A DNA stretch of 23,958 nucleotides from assembly GCA_027371515.1 (NCBI GenBank), contig DAHXMX010000002.1, positions 1-23,958 of the forward strand. Direction: 5' to 3'. The notes below the pieces were generated by a model. It was given only the letters and a program-made list of their open reading frames with translations. It ran no database searches and had not been told where the DNA came from. The position numbers and the translations under genes were made by a program. Below, in pieces: positions 14,774 to 23,828 of the stretch. Within the stretch, counting starts at the first letter, position 1, and each line of letters starts with the position of its first letter. Origin of the DNA: Neisseriaceae bacterium (GTDB lineage Bacteria; Pseudomonadota; Gammaproteobacteria; Burkholderiales; UBA11063).

Positions 14774-15964
14774 TTAGTTGTATGTCGGTATATGCCGGTG
14801 GTGGTATATACCGATATATGTGCAAATTAAAAATATTATAGAAATAATTAGAAACGGCAATGAGACTGAGATAGCACCAACTAACTTTAATTTAGCATTA
14901 AGATGAGTAGCTAGGGCGGTAATTAAACTAAAAGAAAAGCTTATCAGGCTTGACATATAGCTAGTGTAATCATTACTTTGTTTGAATAGGAAGATTCTTG
15001 ATATAGAGATTACTCCACCTAGAACCATCATATATAAACTCACCATAACTAGTAGCATTGTATGATTATAATGTATTGTAGCAAAATAACTACCGGTAAT
15101 CCCAATAATAAATAGTAAAATTGAATATATTGCAAGTAGCTTAGTATCTGTTATATAGTTTATTACTTTAGCTGAAATTAATTTACCAGTCAAATTAAAT
15201 GCGACTAAGATAAATAGTACATGTCCGAAATAAAATAAAGGTAATTTAAAATCTTCTTTAAATAAATAAATACCATTAATGTAAAATATTATAGGACCAC
15301 TAGTTAATACAGATAACCCAGATAGAAAAATTATAAGTTGTTTATTTTTTAATAAATATAGATAGCCATTTAGTAACTTATATAGGGGTAGCTTATTTTT
15401 ATTTTGTGGTATATTATTTATTCTTATTGTCATAAATAATAAGAAAACACCAATAATTGATAATCCAACAAAAATATATCGCCAACTAAGCAAGTGGTCG
15501 ATATAACCTCCGATGTATATTGCACAAGCTGGTGCCCAAGTAGAGAAAAAAGCAATTAATGCAAAACCAACAATTGCTTTTGATTCATCATTTTGATTAT
15601 CTGTATAAACTAACAATTTGCTTAAAACTGATGCATGCCCAATTCCTATACCAATAAAAAAAATTCCAAATTTTAAAAGTGCTACAGAAGATGAAATTAT
15701 TACTAGCACTGAACCGATAAAATATATTATCGAAAATATAATTAACATTTGTTTATAGTAAAGTAGACTATTTAATATTGGAATCAAAAACTGTACTATA
15801 AATACTCCGATTAGAAAATAACTTGATAGATTTGATATTTCAGATCTAGATGCTTGAAAAGTTAATGCCATTGACGGTAATGCAATGACATATATCTCAT
15901 GAGAGAATTTTTTTATAAATTCAAGTATGGTGACATAAAATATCAAGATTTTATTGTTTGACAT
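14774..15964 (-). CDS. MFS transporter, probable Bcr/CflA-type drug efflux (DHA1)
   Basis: An inner-membrane carrier of 396 residues from the ATG at 15964; a TTG at 15976 has no better support. About 12 hydrophobic helices are spread along the protein. The early stretch ALPSMALTF with SEISNLSSYFLIG matches the first helices of Bcr/CflA-like drug:H+ antiporters, and the LSWRYIF motif follows helix 5. Substrate cannot be inferred. No clear ribosome site is seen. It follows the symporter gene after 72 nt and may have its own promoter (16006-16014). The last 15 or so codons encode a long hairpin at 14781-14818. Confidence 0.8.
   Translation of the reverse strand: MSNNKILIFYVTILEFIKKFSHEIYVIALPSMALTFQASRSEISNLSSYFLIGVFIVQFLIPILNSLLYYKQMLIIFSIIYFIGSVLVIISSSVALLKFGIFFIGIGIGHASVLSKLLVYTDNQNDESKAIVGFALIAFFSTWAPACAIYIGGYIDHLLSWRYIFVGLSIIGVFLLFMTIRINNIPQNKNKLPLYKLLNGYLYLLKNKQLIIFLSGLSVLTSGPIIFYINGIYLFKEDFKLPLFYFGHVLFILVAFNLTGKLISAKVINYITDTKLLAIYSILLFIIGITGSYFATIHYNHTMLLVMVSLYMMVLGGVISISRIFLFKQSNDYTSYMSSLISFSFSLITALATHLNAKLKLVGAISVSLPFLIISIIFLICTYIGIYHHRHIPTYN
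14781..14818. repeat. 13-bp stem hairpin at the gapA/MFS convergence
   Basis: TATGTCGGTATAT (14781-14793) pairs with ATATACCGATATA (14806-14818) with one G-T wobble and a 12-nt loop. It sits in the last codons of the MFS gene and 44 nt beyond the gapA stop. No T-run follows on either strand, so it is not a standard intrinsic terminator, but it could protect both 3' ends. Confidence 0.7.
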
Positions 15965-15990
15965 TAAAAATATCAACTATAGATACATAT

Positions 15991-16009
15991 TATTGGGTTA
16001 TATCCAATA
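15991..16009. promoter_or_regulatory. operator-like inverted repeat TATTGG-N7-CCAATA
   Basis: Perfect 6-nt arms (15991-15996 and 16004-16009) around a 7-nt spacer. On the minus strand it overlaps the putative -10 and start of the MFS gene, a position suited to a repressor of an efflux gene. It could also be a small leader hairpin. Confidence 0.35.
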
Positions 16010-16014
16010 TAACA
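16006..16014 (-). promoter_or_regulatory. putative extended -10 promoter of the MFS gene
   Basis: Minus strand TGTTATATT in the 72-nt gap after the symporter gene, preceded by a T-rich stretch. The -35 is weak (ACAATT at about 17 nt). Confidence 0.3.
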
Positions 16015-16036
16015 ACAAATATAAAAAAAATTGTAT

Positions 16037-17278
16037 TTAAATTTCTTTTTCCCATTTTGAAACTATTGCACATGATAATGCATTTCCAATTACATTAGTT
16101 GCTGATCTAGCCATATCTAAAAAATGATCTACAGCAAGTAATAATACTAATCCTTCTTGAGGAATCTTAAATTGAACTAATGTCGCTGCTACTACTACTA
16201 ATGATGCACGTGGAACTCCAGCCATTCCTTTAGAGGTTAGCATTAACATACTAAGAATTGTAAGTTGTGTAAATATAGGTAAATTAATCTGAAAAGCTTG
16301 AGCAATAAATATAGTAGCAAATGAACAATATATCATAGAACCAGTTAAATTAAATGAATAACCAATAGGTAAAACAAAAGCCGCAGTTTTATTTGAAACA
16401 CCAAAATTTTCTAATGTGTTAAGTACTTTTGGATAAGCAGATTCACTTGACGAAGTAGTAAATGCTAATATAATTGCTGGCAATGTATTATTCAATAGTT
16501 TAAATGTTGAGTTACGTAATATTAGCCAAGCAAGGGATATTAATATGGTTAACAGTATGATAACTGTTAAATAAAATTCCAGCATAAATTTACCATAAAC
16601 ACCAAGTACTGATAAACCATTTTGAGTAACGACTGTAGTAACTGATGCAAATACTGCTAATGGAGCAAGTTTCATCACATAGTTGGTTATGTTAAGCATA
16701 GAATGAAAAATAATCTCTAATATTTCAATTAATGGCTCTCCTTTTTTACCTAAAGCCATTAATCCAGTTGCAAACAATAAAGAAAATACTACGACTTGAA
16801 GAATATTATTATTTGCCATACTACCAACTATAGATTGAGGGAATATCTCTAGAATGAATGTTTTGATCGACATTGCCCCACTTTGGATAATAGGTTTATA
16901 ACTTATGTTATGCATATGAGATGTTATTGAAACCATAGCATCTCCCGGTCTTAATATGTTTACCATGATTAAACCAGCTGTAAGCGAAATTAATGAAGAT
17001 AATATAAATAAACCTATGGTTTTGATTCCGATGCGTAATAATGAACTAATATAACCTAATTTAGCTATACCAATAATTATTGAGCACAATACCAGAGGTG
17101 AAATAATTAATTTGATCAGATGCAAAAAAACTTCACTGATAATAGATAAATTATCAGTAACTACTTCTCTATCTTGGGCAGTATGGAGTGTTGTATTAAA
17201 ATAATGGCCTATTATTACCCCAAGAATTAAACCAATAAAAATATAGTGAGTTAGATTAAGTTTTTTAAGCTGTACCAT
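16037..17278 (-). CDS. dicarboxylate/amino acid:cation (Na+ or H+) symporter, DAACS family
   Basis: An inner-membrane symporter for glutamate, aspartate or C4-dicarboxylates. I start it at the ATG at 17278 (413 residues, MVQLKKLNL), which has GGAG 6 nt upstream. Longer in-frame starts would overlap alr by up to 50 nt and lack a ribosome site. Family signatures: the serine-rich re-entrant loop TTSSSESAYPKVL, then GYSFNLTGS (NLTGS at the place of NMDGT/NLDGT), SKGMAGVPRAS in the second hairpin, and DHFLDMARSATNVIGN in the last substrate-binding helix. The substrate is not fixed by these motifs. It follows alr by 22 nt, so they are probably cotranscribed. Confidence 0.85.
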   Translation of the reverse strand: MVQLKKLNLTHYIFIGLILGVIIGHYFNTTLHTAQDREVVTDNLSIISEVFLHLIKLIISPLVLCSIIIGIAKLGYISSLLRIGIKTIGLFILSSLISLTAGLIMVNILRPGDAMVSITSHMHNISYKPIIQSGAMSIKTFILEIFPQSIVGSMANNNILQVVVFSLLFATGLMALGKKGEPLIEILEIIFHSMLNITNYVMKLAPLAVFASVTTVVTQNGLSVLGVYGKFMLEFYLTVIILLTILISLAWLILRNSTFKLLNNTLPAIILAFTTSSSESAYPKVLNTLENFGVSNKTAAFVLPIGYSFNLTGSMIYCSFATIFIAQAFQINLPIFTQLTILSMLMLTSKGMAGVPRASLVVVAATLVQFKIPQEGLVLLLAVDHFLDMARSATNVIGNALSCAIVSKWEKEI

Positions 17279-17300
17279 AGTGAACTCCAACATGAAATAT

Positions 17301-18416
17301 TCATATATATAATCTCGGTATTCTATCATTAAATCCACATAGTATTTCATATATATTTGTTTGGCACTGCAGCGAAATATCTGTCAAAGTAATCTCATAA
17401 TTGCCTTGTTTACCAATTAAAATAACTTCATCATTGATATTTATAGTGCTATCAATTCCAATGTCAACCATAAACATATCCATACAAATCATGCCTGCAA
17501 TAGTATATTTATGTCCATTAATTAAAACTTGTCCGATATTGGATAACATTCTGCGATAACCATCTCCATAACCAATAGGAATAGTGGCAATTTTAGTTTT
17601 AGCTTTAGTTATATATTTACGGTTATAACTAATACCTTGATCTTTATCAACAACTTTTAAATAATTAACTCTTGATTTAAGACTAAAACATGGTTTAATC
17701 TGATTTAGTGGATATTCAGTAATTGCAATATTGGGGAAATAACCATAACTAAGTATACCTGGCCTTACCATATCAAATAAAGTATCATTAAAATAACAAA
17801 GTCCGGCTGAATTTGCTAAATGGCAAATTATATTGGGATCATATTTTTTAGCTAATTGAACCACTTTTTTAAATTTATCAATCTGTATTTGAGTATAGAA
17901 TTGTTCCTCATCTGCTGTTGCCAAATGTGAGTATACGCCAATTACTTTAAATGAGTTATAACTAAAAACAAATTCAAGTAGCTCAGGTAAGGTTTCAACT
18001 CTTACTCCTACACGATTCATGCCGGTATCTACTTTAAGGTGTATTTTAGCTGTTACTTGATGTTTACTGCAATATTCGAGTACTTGCCGAGCTTTAAATA
18101 CAGATGAAATAGTTAATTCTAAATTATTAGTAATCATTCCGGCAATTTGATCACTATTAAATGCACCAAATACTAGTATAGGCTTAGTGATTCCCGCCAT
18201 ACGTAACTTTTCGCCTTCATCTACACAAGCTACTGCAAAATAATCTACTAATTCTTGCGTAAGTTGTGCTACACCGAGCAAACCATGTCCATAAGCGTTA
18301 GCTTTAATAGGATAGCAAAGCAGAGTATCTGGTTTAATTCGATTCAGGTATTCTCTTATAGCGCGTAAATTTGTTTTTAACTGCGTGCTATCAATAATTA
18401 TTTGGGTAATATGCAT
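17301..18416 (-). CDS. alr: alanine racemase
   Basis: A PLP enzyme of 371 residues that converts L-alanine to D-alanine for peptidoglycan. The PLP lysine is Lys38 in IKANAYGHG. KVDTGMNRVGVR (128-139) and VYSHLATADE (161-170) line the barrel, and the second catalytic base is Tyr264 in ISYNRKY. IPIGYGDGYRR (280-290) and the ICMDMFMVD motif complete the C-terminal domain. The ATG is 2 nt after the gltX stop, so the genes are cotranscribed and probably coupled. Alanine racemase beside glutamyl-tRNA synthetase and an amino-acid symporter is a loose metabolic grouping; no functional link is shown. Confidence 0.94.
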   Translation of the reverse strand: MHITQIIIDSTQLKTNLRAIREYLNRIKPDTLLCYPIKANAYGHGLLGVAQLTQELVDYFAVACVDEGEKLRMAGITKPILVFGAFNSDQIAGMITNNLELTISSVFKARQVLEYCSKHQVTAKIHLKVDTGMNRVGVRVETLPELLEFVFSYNSFKVIGVYSHLATADEEQFYTQIQIDKFKKVVQLAKKYDPNIICHLANSAGLCYFNDTLFDMVRPGILSYGYFPNIAITEYPLNQIKPCFSLKSRVNYLKVVDKDQGISYNRKYITKAKTKIATIPIGYGDGYRRMLSNIGQVLINGHKYTIAGMICMDMFMVDIGIDSTININDEVILIGKQGNYEITLTDISLQCQTNIYEILCGFNDRIPRLYI

Positions 18417-18418
18417 AA

Positions 18419-19807
18419 TTAGCTAGTAATACGTTTAATTACTTCATCACGCCCCATAAGATAAATTATATTATCAATTGATGGGGTTTGTGTTGTTCCA
18501 CAAATTTTAAGTCTTAACGGCATACCCAATGCTGGCATCTTGATATTTTGTTCATTACAAAATTCTTTAATCATGGCTTTAATGGTATCTAATTCCCAGT
18601 TAGTAATGGTTGTTAATTTGGTACTAAATGCTTTAAGTATATTAATTGCATCTTGTGTTAGAAATTTATCTGCATCAAGATTAGAATATTTGATTGGTTG
18701 ATAAAAATATGCGACTTCTAGGCTTAATTTATTTATACTATCACTACGCGATTTAACCAATTCTATGATGCAAAGAGGATCTAGGTGTGGCAAATTTTGA
18801 TATAATTGAGATGAATTAATTCCGGTACTGGCTAAATATTCATTAATCAATTGAAGTAAATGTTGATTTTTTGCCATTTTAATATGTTCAGCATTGACCC
18901 AGAATAGTTTTTTCATATCAAAACGAGCTGGAGAACTAGATACATTATCAATATCAAACCAATTGACAAATTGTTCGAGCGTAAATATCTCGTCATCGCC
19001 ATGTCCCCAACATAATTTGGCTAAATAGTTTAATAATGCTTCGGGTAATATGCCAAGTTTTTTATAATCCATAACGCTCACTGCGTCATGACGTTTAGAC
19101 ATTTTTTGTCCATCTTCACGTAAAATCATTGGTACATGGGCATACACTGGAATGGTACCTTTTAATGCTTTTAGAATATTAATTTGTCGAGGAGTGTTAT
19201 TTACATGGTCGTCACCTCGAATTACATGGCTAATTTGCATATCCAAATCATCAACGACTACACAAAAATTATAAGTAGGTGTTTTATCGCTACGCGCAAT
19301 AATTAAATCATCAAGCTCAGCATTATTAAACTCAATCTTACCTTTAACTAAATCATCCCATATAACAGATCCGGTTTTTGGGTTATTAAAGCGTACTACC
19401 GGATTAGTACATGAATTTGGCTCTGGATTATGTAAGCATTTGCCGTCATATTTAGGCTTTAGTCCTTTAGCTTTCTGCTCTTCACGCATATTATCTAATC
19501 TTTCTTTGGAGCAGTAACAATAATATGCAGTGCCATCTTTTAACATTTGTGTAATTACTTCTTTATAACGCTCCATGCGATGAGTTTGATAAAAAGGTCC
19601 TTCATCATGTGTTAGATTAAGCCATTGCATAGCATGGATAATACTATCTACCGACTCTTGGGTCGAGCGTTCAATATCGGTATCTTCAATTCTTAAGATA
19701 AATTTACCATTATTTCGTTTAGCATATGCCCATGAAAATAACGCTGTTCTGGCTCCACCAATATGTAAAAATCCAGTAGGTGATGGTGCAAATCTAGTTC
19801 TAATCAT
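18419..19807 (-). CDS. gltX: glutamyl-tRNA synthetase
   Basis: Charges tRNA-Glu in the cytoplasm. A class I synthetase of 462 residues, near the usual length. RFAPSPTGFLHIGGAR holds the HIGH-type motif at 15-18 and KMSKR is at 235-239. The zinc site looks intact, with Cys97, Cys99, Cys124 and His126 (CYC, then CLH). Whether it also charges tRNA-Gln cannot be read with confidence. The gene lies 43 nt after the acyl-CoA ligase and 2 nt before alr. No separate promoter is obvious in the 43-nt gap, so it probably depends on the ligase promoter. The ribosome site (AGAAAG region) is weak. Confidence 0.96.
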   Translation of the reverse strand: MIRTRFAPSPTGFLHIGGARTALFSWAYAKRNNGKFILRIEDTDIERSTQESVDSIIHAMQWLNLTHDEGPFYQTHRMERYKEVITQMLKDGTAYYCYCSKERLDNMREEQKAKGLKPKYDGKCLHNPEPNSCTNPVVRFNNPKTGSVIWDDLVKGKIEFNNAELDDLIIARSDKTPTYNFCVVVDDLDMQISHVIRGDDHVNNTPRQINILKALKGTIPVYAHVPMILREDGQKMSKRHDAVSVMDYKKLGILPEALLNYLAKLCWGHGDDEIFTLEQFVNWFDIDNVSSSPARFDMKKLFWVNAEHIKMAKNQHLLQLINEYLASTGINSSQLYQNLPHLDPLCIIELVKSRSDSINKLSLEVAYFYQPIKYSNLDADKFLTQDAINILKAFSTKLTTITNWELDTIKAMIKEFCNEQNIKMPALGMPLRLKICGTTQTPSIDNIIYLMGRDEVIKRITS

Positions 19808-19850
19808 TGTTTTCTACTTTCTTCATCATGTCATTAATATAATTAATAAT

Positions 19851-21422
19851 CTAAGTATTAATGTGTTTATTTGTTTGGTATAAATCTCGCAATTCACGCT
19901 TTAGAATTTTACCTGTGGCATTACGCGGTAATTTATCTAAAGTGATAACTTTGCGTGGAGTTTTAAAAACTGCTAATTTTGGTTTTAAAAATTCTTTAAC
20001 TTCAGACTCAGTAATAGTTAGTCCATCTTTAGGTTCCACATATGCAATTGGAATCTCATTTGCTGTTTCATCTTTAATGCCAATTACCGCACAAGCATTT
20101 ATTTTAGGATGGTTGCACAGTATTTCTTCAATTTCACGAGGATAGATATTCATCCCTTTATGAATAATAAGATCTTTTAGACGATCTACAATATAGATAA
20201 ATCCTTCTTCATCTACTTTGCCTAAATCACCAGTTCTAAACCAACCGTCGATAATAGCTTTTTTAGTATCTTCAGGTTTTTTGTAATAACCCATCATTAC
20301 ACAATCACCTTTAACACAAATCTCACCAATTTCACCAATCGGTATTTCTTTAAAATTTTCATCCATGATTTTAATTTCATAGCCATTTAATGGTTTACCT
20401 ACTGAACCAAATTTATTGGCTTCTGGAGAATTACATGAAACAACAGGCGAGCATTCACTAATTCCATAGCCTTGCAATAGCATACCGCGTTTAAAGTTAT
20501 TACTAAAGCTGCGACTCACTTCATCAGATAGAGGTGCGGCACCAGAAATAAAGCCACGAACATTATGAAACATATGAAAACACCACGGTAATTTAGCTTT
20601 GGACATTGCTTTATAAATATCAGGCACACCGATAAAATATCGACAGCGCTTGATAAGCAATTGTTTTAATAATTTTTTAAAATCTTTAATTCCAGCAATA
20701 GAACGAATAACAATAACGCTGCTATTACTATAAAGCGGTAGTATCACGGTAACAGTAAAAGTAAAAGCATGAAACATTGGTAAATAACATAGCATGTTTA
20801 ATTTACTATCTTCTTGAGCATTCATAAGTATTCTTGCGCCTTCACAATTAGAGAAGATGTTTTTACAAGATAACATTGCTCCTTTTGGCTTTCCAGTTGT
20901 ACCTGAAGTATACAAGATAAATGAATTGTCGTCTATTGGCTTATTAAATGGCTCTCGTTTAGATTTTATATTTAAAATATCATGATGTGCGATATTATGA
21001 TGATCTAGAACAGGGTGACCGTCTACCCAAATAATCTGTTTAACCTTGGTTCTGTTAAGTATATTTTGTACTTCGTTGGCAAACTTAAATGAACAAAACA
21101 ACACTGAAGCTTCACAATCATTTAGAATATATGTTATTTCTTCTTCTTTTAAGAAATTATTAACTGGTATAGCTATTGCTCCAACTTTATTGATTGCAAA
21201 TAAATTTACAATAAATTGCCAACTATTAGACATAAGTATTGCTACTTTATCATTAGGCAATACATTGATTTGATGTAAATATTCAGCAACACTATCTATT
21301 TTATTTTTGAATTCTAAGGTTGAGATTTTCAAATCTTCTTCATAGATAGCTGTTTTATGTGGTGATATTTGAATATTTTTTTCTATTATTTGATATAGGT
21401 TTTGAAAATGATATTGTTGCAT
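19851..21422 (-). CDS. acyl-CoA synthetase (long-chain fatty-acid-CoA ligase-like)
   Basis: An ANL-superfamily adenylating enzyme of 523 residues that would activate a fatty or other carboxylic acid through an acyl-AMP to acyl-CoA. The P-loop YTSGTTGKPKG is at 171-181, and GYGISECSP forms the A5 motif. GWFRTGDLG (A7) is followed by DRLKDLIIHKG (A8 hinge) and PRNATGKILK with the C-terminal catalytic lysine near 505. Motifs and length fit FadD-type ligases, but medium-chain or aryl substrates are possible. No signal peptide; probably cytoplasmic or membrane-associated. First gene of the ligase-gltX-alr-symporter run, divergent from the helicase gene. A weak AAGAG site lies about 8 nt before the ATG. 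Confidence 0.87.
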   Translation of the reverse strand: MQQYHFQNLYQIIEKNIQISPHKTAIYEEDLKISTLEFKNKIDSVAEYLHQINVLPNDKVAILMSNSWQFIVNLFAINKVGAIAIPVNNFLKEEEITYILNDCEASVLFCSFKFANEVQNILNRTKVKQIIWVDGHPVLDHHNIAHHDILNIKSKREPFNKPIDDNSFILYTSGTTGKPKGAMLSCKNIFSNCEGARILMNAQEDSKLNMLCYLPMFHAFTFTVTVILPLYSNSSVIVIRSIAGIKDFKKLLKQLLIKRCRYFIGVPDIYKAMSKAKLPWCFHMFHNVRGFISGAAPLSDEVSRSFSNNFKRGMLLQGYGISECSPVVSCNSPEANKFGSVGKPLNGYEIKIMDENFKEIPIGEIGEICVKGDCVMMGYYKKPEDTKKAIIDGWFRTGDLGKVDEEGFIYIVDRLKDLIIHKGMNIYPREIEEILCNHPKINACAVIGIKDETANEIPIAYVEPKDGLTITESEVKEFLKPKLAVFKTPRKVITLDKLPRNATGKILKRELRDLYQTNKHINT

Positions 21423-21503
21423 AAAAACACTCTTATAAAATGAATAATAGCTAGTTGGTTAATCATTAATATTTTAATAAAATTAAACTGGACATCAAGC
21501 TAG

Positions 21504-21512
21504 ATTTTAACA
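21504..21512 (-). promoter_or_regulatory. putative extended -10 promoter of the acyl-CoA ligase operon
   Basis: Minus strand TGTTAAAAT, giving a leader of about 75 nt to the ATG at 21422. The -35 region is poor. Confidence 0.4.
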
Positions 21513-21539
21513 GAAAGATAAATAATTATGCTAGTGATA

Positions 21540-21567
21540 TTGATTAATTTTTTAAATATGCTAAAAT
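21540..21567 (+). promoter_or_regulatory. putative promoter of the UvrD-type helicase gene
   Basis: TTGATT at 21540-21545, a 16-nt spacer and TAAAAT at 21562-21567 preceded by TGC, an extended -10. The start would be near 21574, about 44 nt before the GTG start. Confidence 0.5.
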
Positions 21568-21617
21568 ATTGACTATATAGTTAAGTTATAGTTTAGGTAG
21601 AATAGTGATGGTGAAGA

Positions 21618-23828
21618 GTGAGTGCTAATTTAATTCTTGATGGATTAAATACGGAGCAATATAGAGCTGCTACATATGATGAAGGCTCAATCTTGATATT
21701 AGCTGGTGCAGGTAGTGGTAAAACAAGTGTTCTTACTAAGAGAATTGCATGGCTAATTCAAGAAAAAGGAATACATAGTAATGAGATTTTGGCTGTTACC
21801 TTCACGAATAAAGCAGCTAAAGAGATGATGTCTCGAGTTACTGATATACTTGAGTGCAATACCACTGGTATGTGGATTGGGACTTTTCATTCTGTTGCAC
21901 TGCGATTGCTTTCTAAACACAATGCACAAGCCAGACTACCTAATTATTTTCAAATCCTTGATTCACAAGACCAATTAAATATTCTAAAGCGCATTATTAA
22001 ATCATTTAATTTAGATGATGAGCGTTATTCGGCTCGAGAATTACAAAAATTTATTAATCAACAAAAAGAAAATGGCTTACGCTGTAGTGACTTGAATAAT
22101 AATGATTTTCGGTATAAAATCTGGTTAAATTTATATAAAGAATATGAATTATGGTGCAATCGTGATGGATTGGTTGATTTTACTGAGTTGTTACTAAGAA
22201 GTTATGAACTGCTTCTATTGAATCCGCAGATATTAAATATTTATCAAAAGCAATTTAAGCATATTTTAATTGATGAGTTTCAAGATACAAATAAATTGCA
22301 ATATCGTTGGCTAAAATTATTAGCATCAGATAATAATACTGTATTTGCTGTAGGTGATGATGATCAATCTATTTATTCATTTCGTGGCGCACAAGTATCA
22401 AATATAAAATCGTTTATTCAAGACTATAAAATAGCTGAGCCTATTTTATTAGAGCAAAATTATCGTTCAACTACTAATATATTAAGTGCAGCAAATATGG
22501 TAATTGGCAATAATCAAGAACGCATTGGTAAAAAATTATGGACTTCTAATTTGATTGGAGAAAAGATCAGACTTTATGAAGGATATACAGAAGAAGATGA
22601 AGCTTATTTTGTTTGTGATGAGATTAGATCTCTAAATAATAGTGGTGTTGCATTATCTGATATAGCAGTATTATATCGCTCTAATGCTCAAAGTCGAGTT
22701 TTTGAGCAGTTATTTTATTCAAGTAAAGTACCATATAAAGTTTATGGTGGTTTGAGGTTTTTTGATCGTCAAGAAATCAAGTATGTTTTAGCTTATTTAA
22801 GATTAATTTTAAATACTAATGATAATGAGGCTTTTTTAAAAGTTGTTAATATTCCACCGCGTGGTATTGGTGCAAAAACAATTGAGAATTTGCAAAAAAC
22901 AGCGATCGATAATCAAGTATCACTATATGATGCAGTGAAATTACAAGAAGGTGTTAAAACAAGAAGTAAATTGTTATTGTTTACTGATTTGATTGAAAAA
23001 ATAAGAAATATTGCGCATGGTTTAAGTTTGCCAGAAATTATCAATTATTTAATTGAAAATAGTGGTTTAGCTAATTGGTATCAGAATGATAAAAAAAACG
23101 GATTAGAACGCATTGAAAATATTAATGAATTAGTTAGTGCAGTTACATCATTTAAGCCAGAGGCTGATAGTGAGAATGTAATTAGCTCTTTTCTAAATCA
23201 TGCAGTTATTGAATCAGCAGAACACCAAGCAGCAATTAATGAGCAGCAATATATTCAATTAATGACAGTGCATGCAGCTAAAGGTCTTGAATTTAAGGTG
23301 GTATTTATTGTTGGTTTAGAAGATGGATTATTTCCTCATGAAAACTGCTTGAGAACTGATTTTGAGTTAGAAGAAGAACGCAGGCTAATGTATGTAGCAA
23401 TTACTCGTGCTAAAGAACATTTATATTTAGTACGTGCTTGTAGTCGTTTGATGTGGGGTAAGCGTATCTCAGCGCCTATATCAAGATTTGTAAATGAAAT
23501 ACCTGGAGAGTTAATTAATAACATTACGGGGATTAGTAAGATTGGTTTATGTAATTTAATGAATAGTCAAATGCTTGATCGACAAGAGGATAATTATTAT
23601 CGAACAATAGATAATCCTGAAACTAAAGTATCGAGAGTGTATTTAAATAATCAATCTACAGCATTAGTTAGAATAGGTGATGTGATTAATCATTCTAAAT
23701 TTGGTAAGGGTAAGGTTATGAATTTGAATATTGAAGGAACTAAAATTACAGCAGAAATTTTCTTTATTGGGGTTGGTAAAAAAACTCTTGATTTGAATAT
23801 AGCAAAAATTGAAAAGGTGCAATCTTGA
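21618..23828 (+). CDS. uvrD: UvrD/PcrA/Rep-type ATP-dependent 3'-5' DNA helicase
   Basis: A superfamily 1A helicase of 736 residues for nucleotide-excision and mismatch repair and replication-fork upkeep. Motifs in order: Q-motif LNTEQYRAA; Walker A AGAGSGKT with Lys36; FTNKAAKEM (Ia); DEFQDT with Asp219 and Glu220 (II); GDDDQSIYSFRGA (III); QNYRST (IV); TVHAAKGLEF (V); and VAITRAKEHL (VI). The C-terminal end (about 685-735, INHSKFGKGKV) is the Tudor-like RNA-polymerase-binding module of UvrD/PcrA, which favours UvrD over Rep. The start is GTG at 21618 with a weak GGTGA just upstream. A 6-codon ATG frame at 21608-21628 overlaps it. The stop overlaps the next gene by 4 nt. Confidence 0.92.
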   Translation: MSANLILDGLNTEQYRAATYDEGSILILAGAGSGKTSVLTKRIAWLIQEKGIHSNEILAVTFTNKAAKEMMSRVTDILECNTTGMWIGTFHSVALRLLSKHNAQARLPNYFQILDSQDQLNILKRIIKSFNLDDERYSARELQKFINQQKENGLRCSDLNNNDFRYKIWLNLYKEYELWCNRDGLVDFTELLLRSYELLLLNPQILNIYQKQFKHILIDEFQDTNKLQYRWLKLLASDNNTVFAVGDDDQSIYSFRGAQVSNIKSFIQDYKIAEPILLEQNYRSTTNILSAANMVIGNNQERIGKKLWTSNLIGEKIRLYEGYTEEDEAYFVCDEIRSLNNSGVALSDIAVLYRSNAQSRVFEQLFYSSKVPYKVYGGLRFFDRQEIKYVLAYLRLILNTNDNEAFLKVVNIPPRGIGAKTIENLQKTAIDNQVSLYDAVKLQEGVKTRSKLLLFTDLIEKIRNIAHGLSLPEIINYLIENSGLANWYQNDKKNGLERIENINELVSAVTSFKPEADSENVISSFLNHAVIESAEHQAAINEQQYIQLMTVHAAKGLEFKVVFIVGLEDGLFPHENCLRTDFELEEERRLMYVAITRAKEHLYLVRACSRLMWGKRISAPISRFVNEIPGELINNITGISKIGLCNLMNSQMLDRQEDNYYRTIDNPETKVSRVYLNNQSTALVRIGDVINHSKFGKGKVMNLNIEGTKITAEIFFIGVGKKTLDLNIAKIEKVQS

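Noticed and set aside
17279..17350. Longer N-terminus for the symporter overlapping alr by 50 nt
   Set aside because: The upstream starts lack a ribosome site and add residues not typical of the family; the ATG at 17278 has GGAG 6 nt before it.
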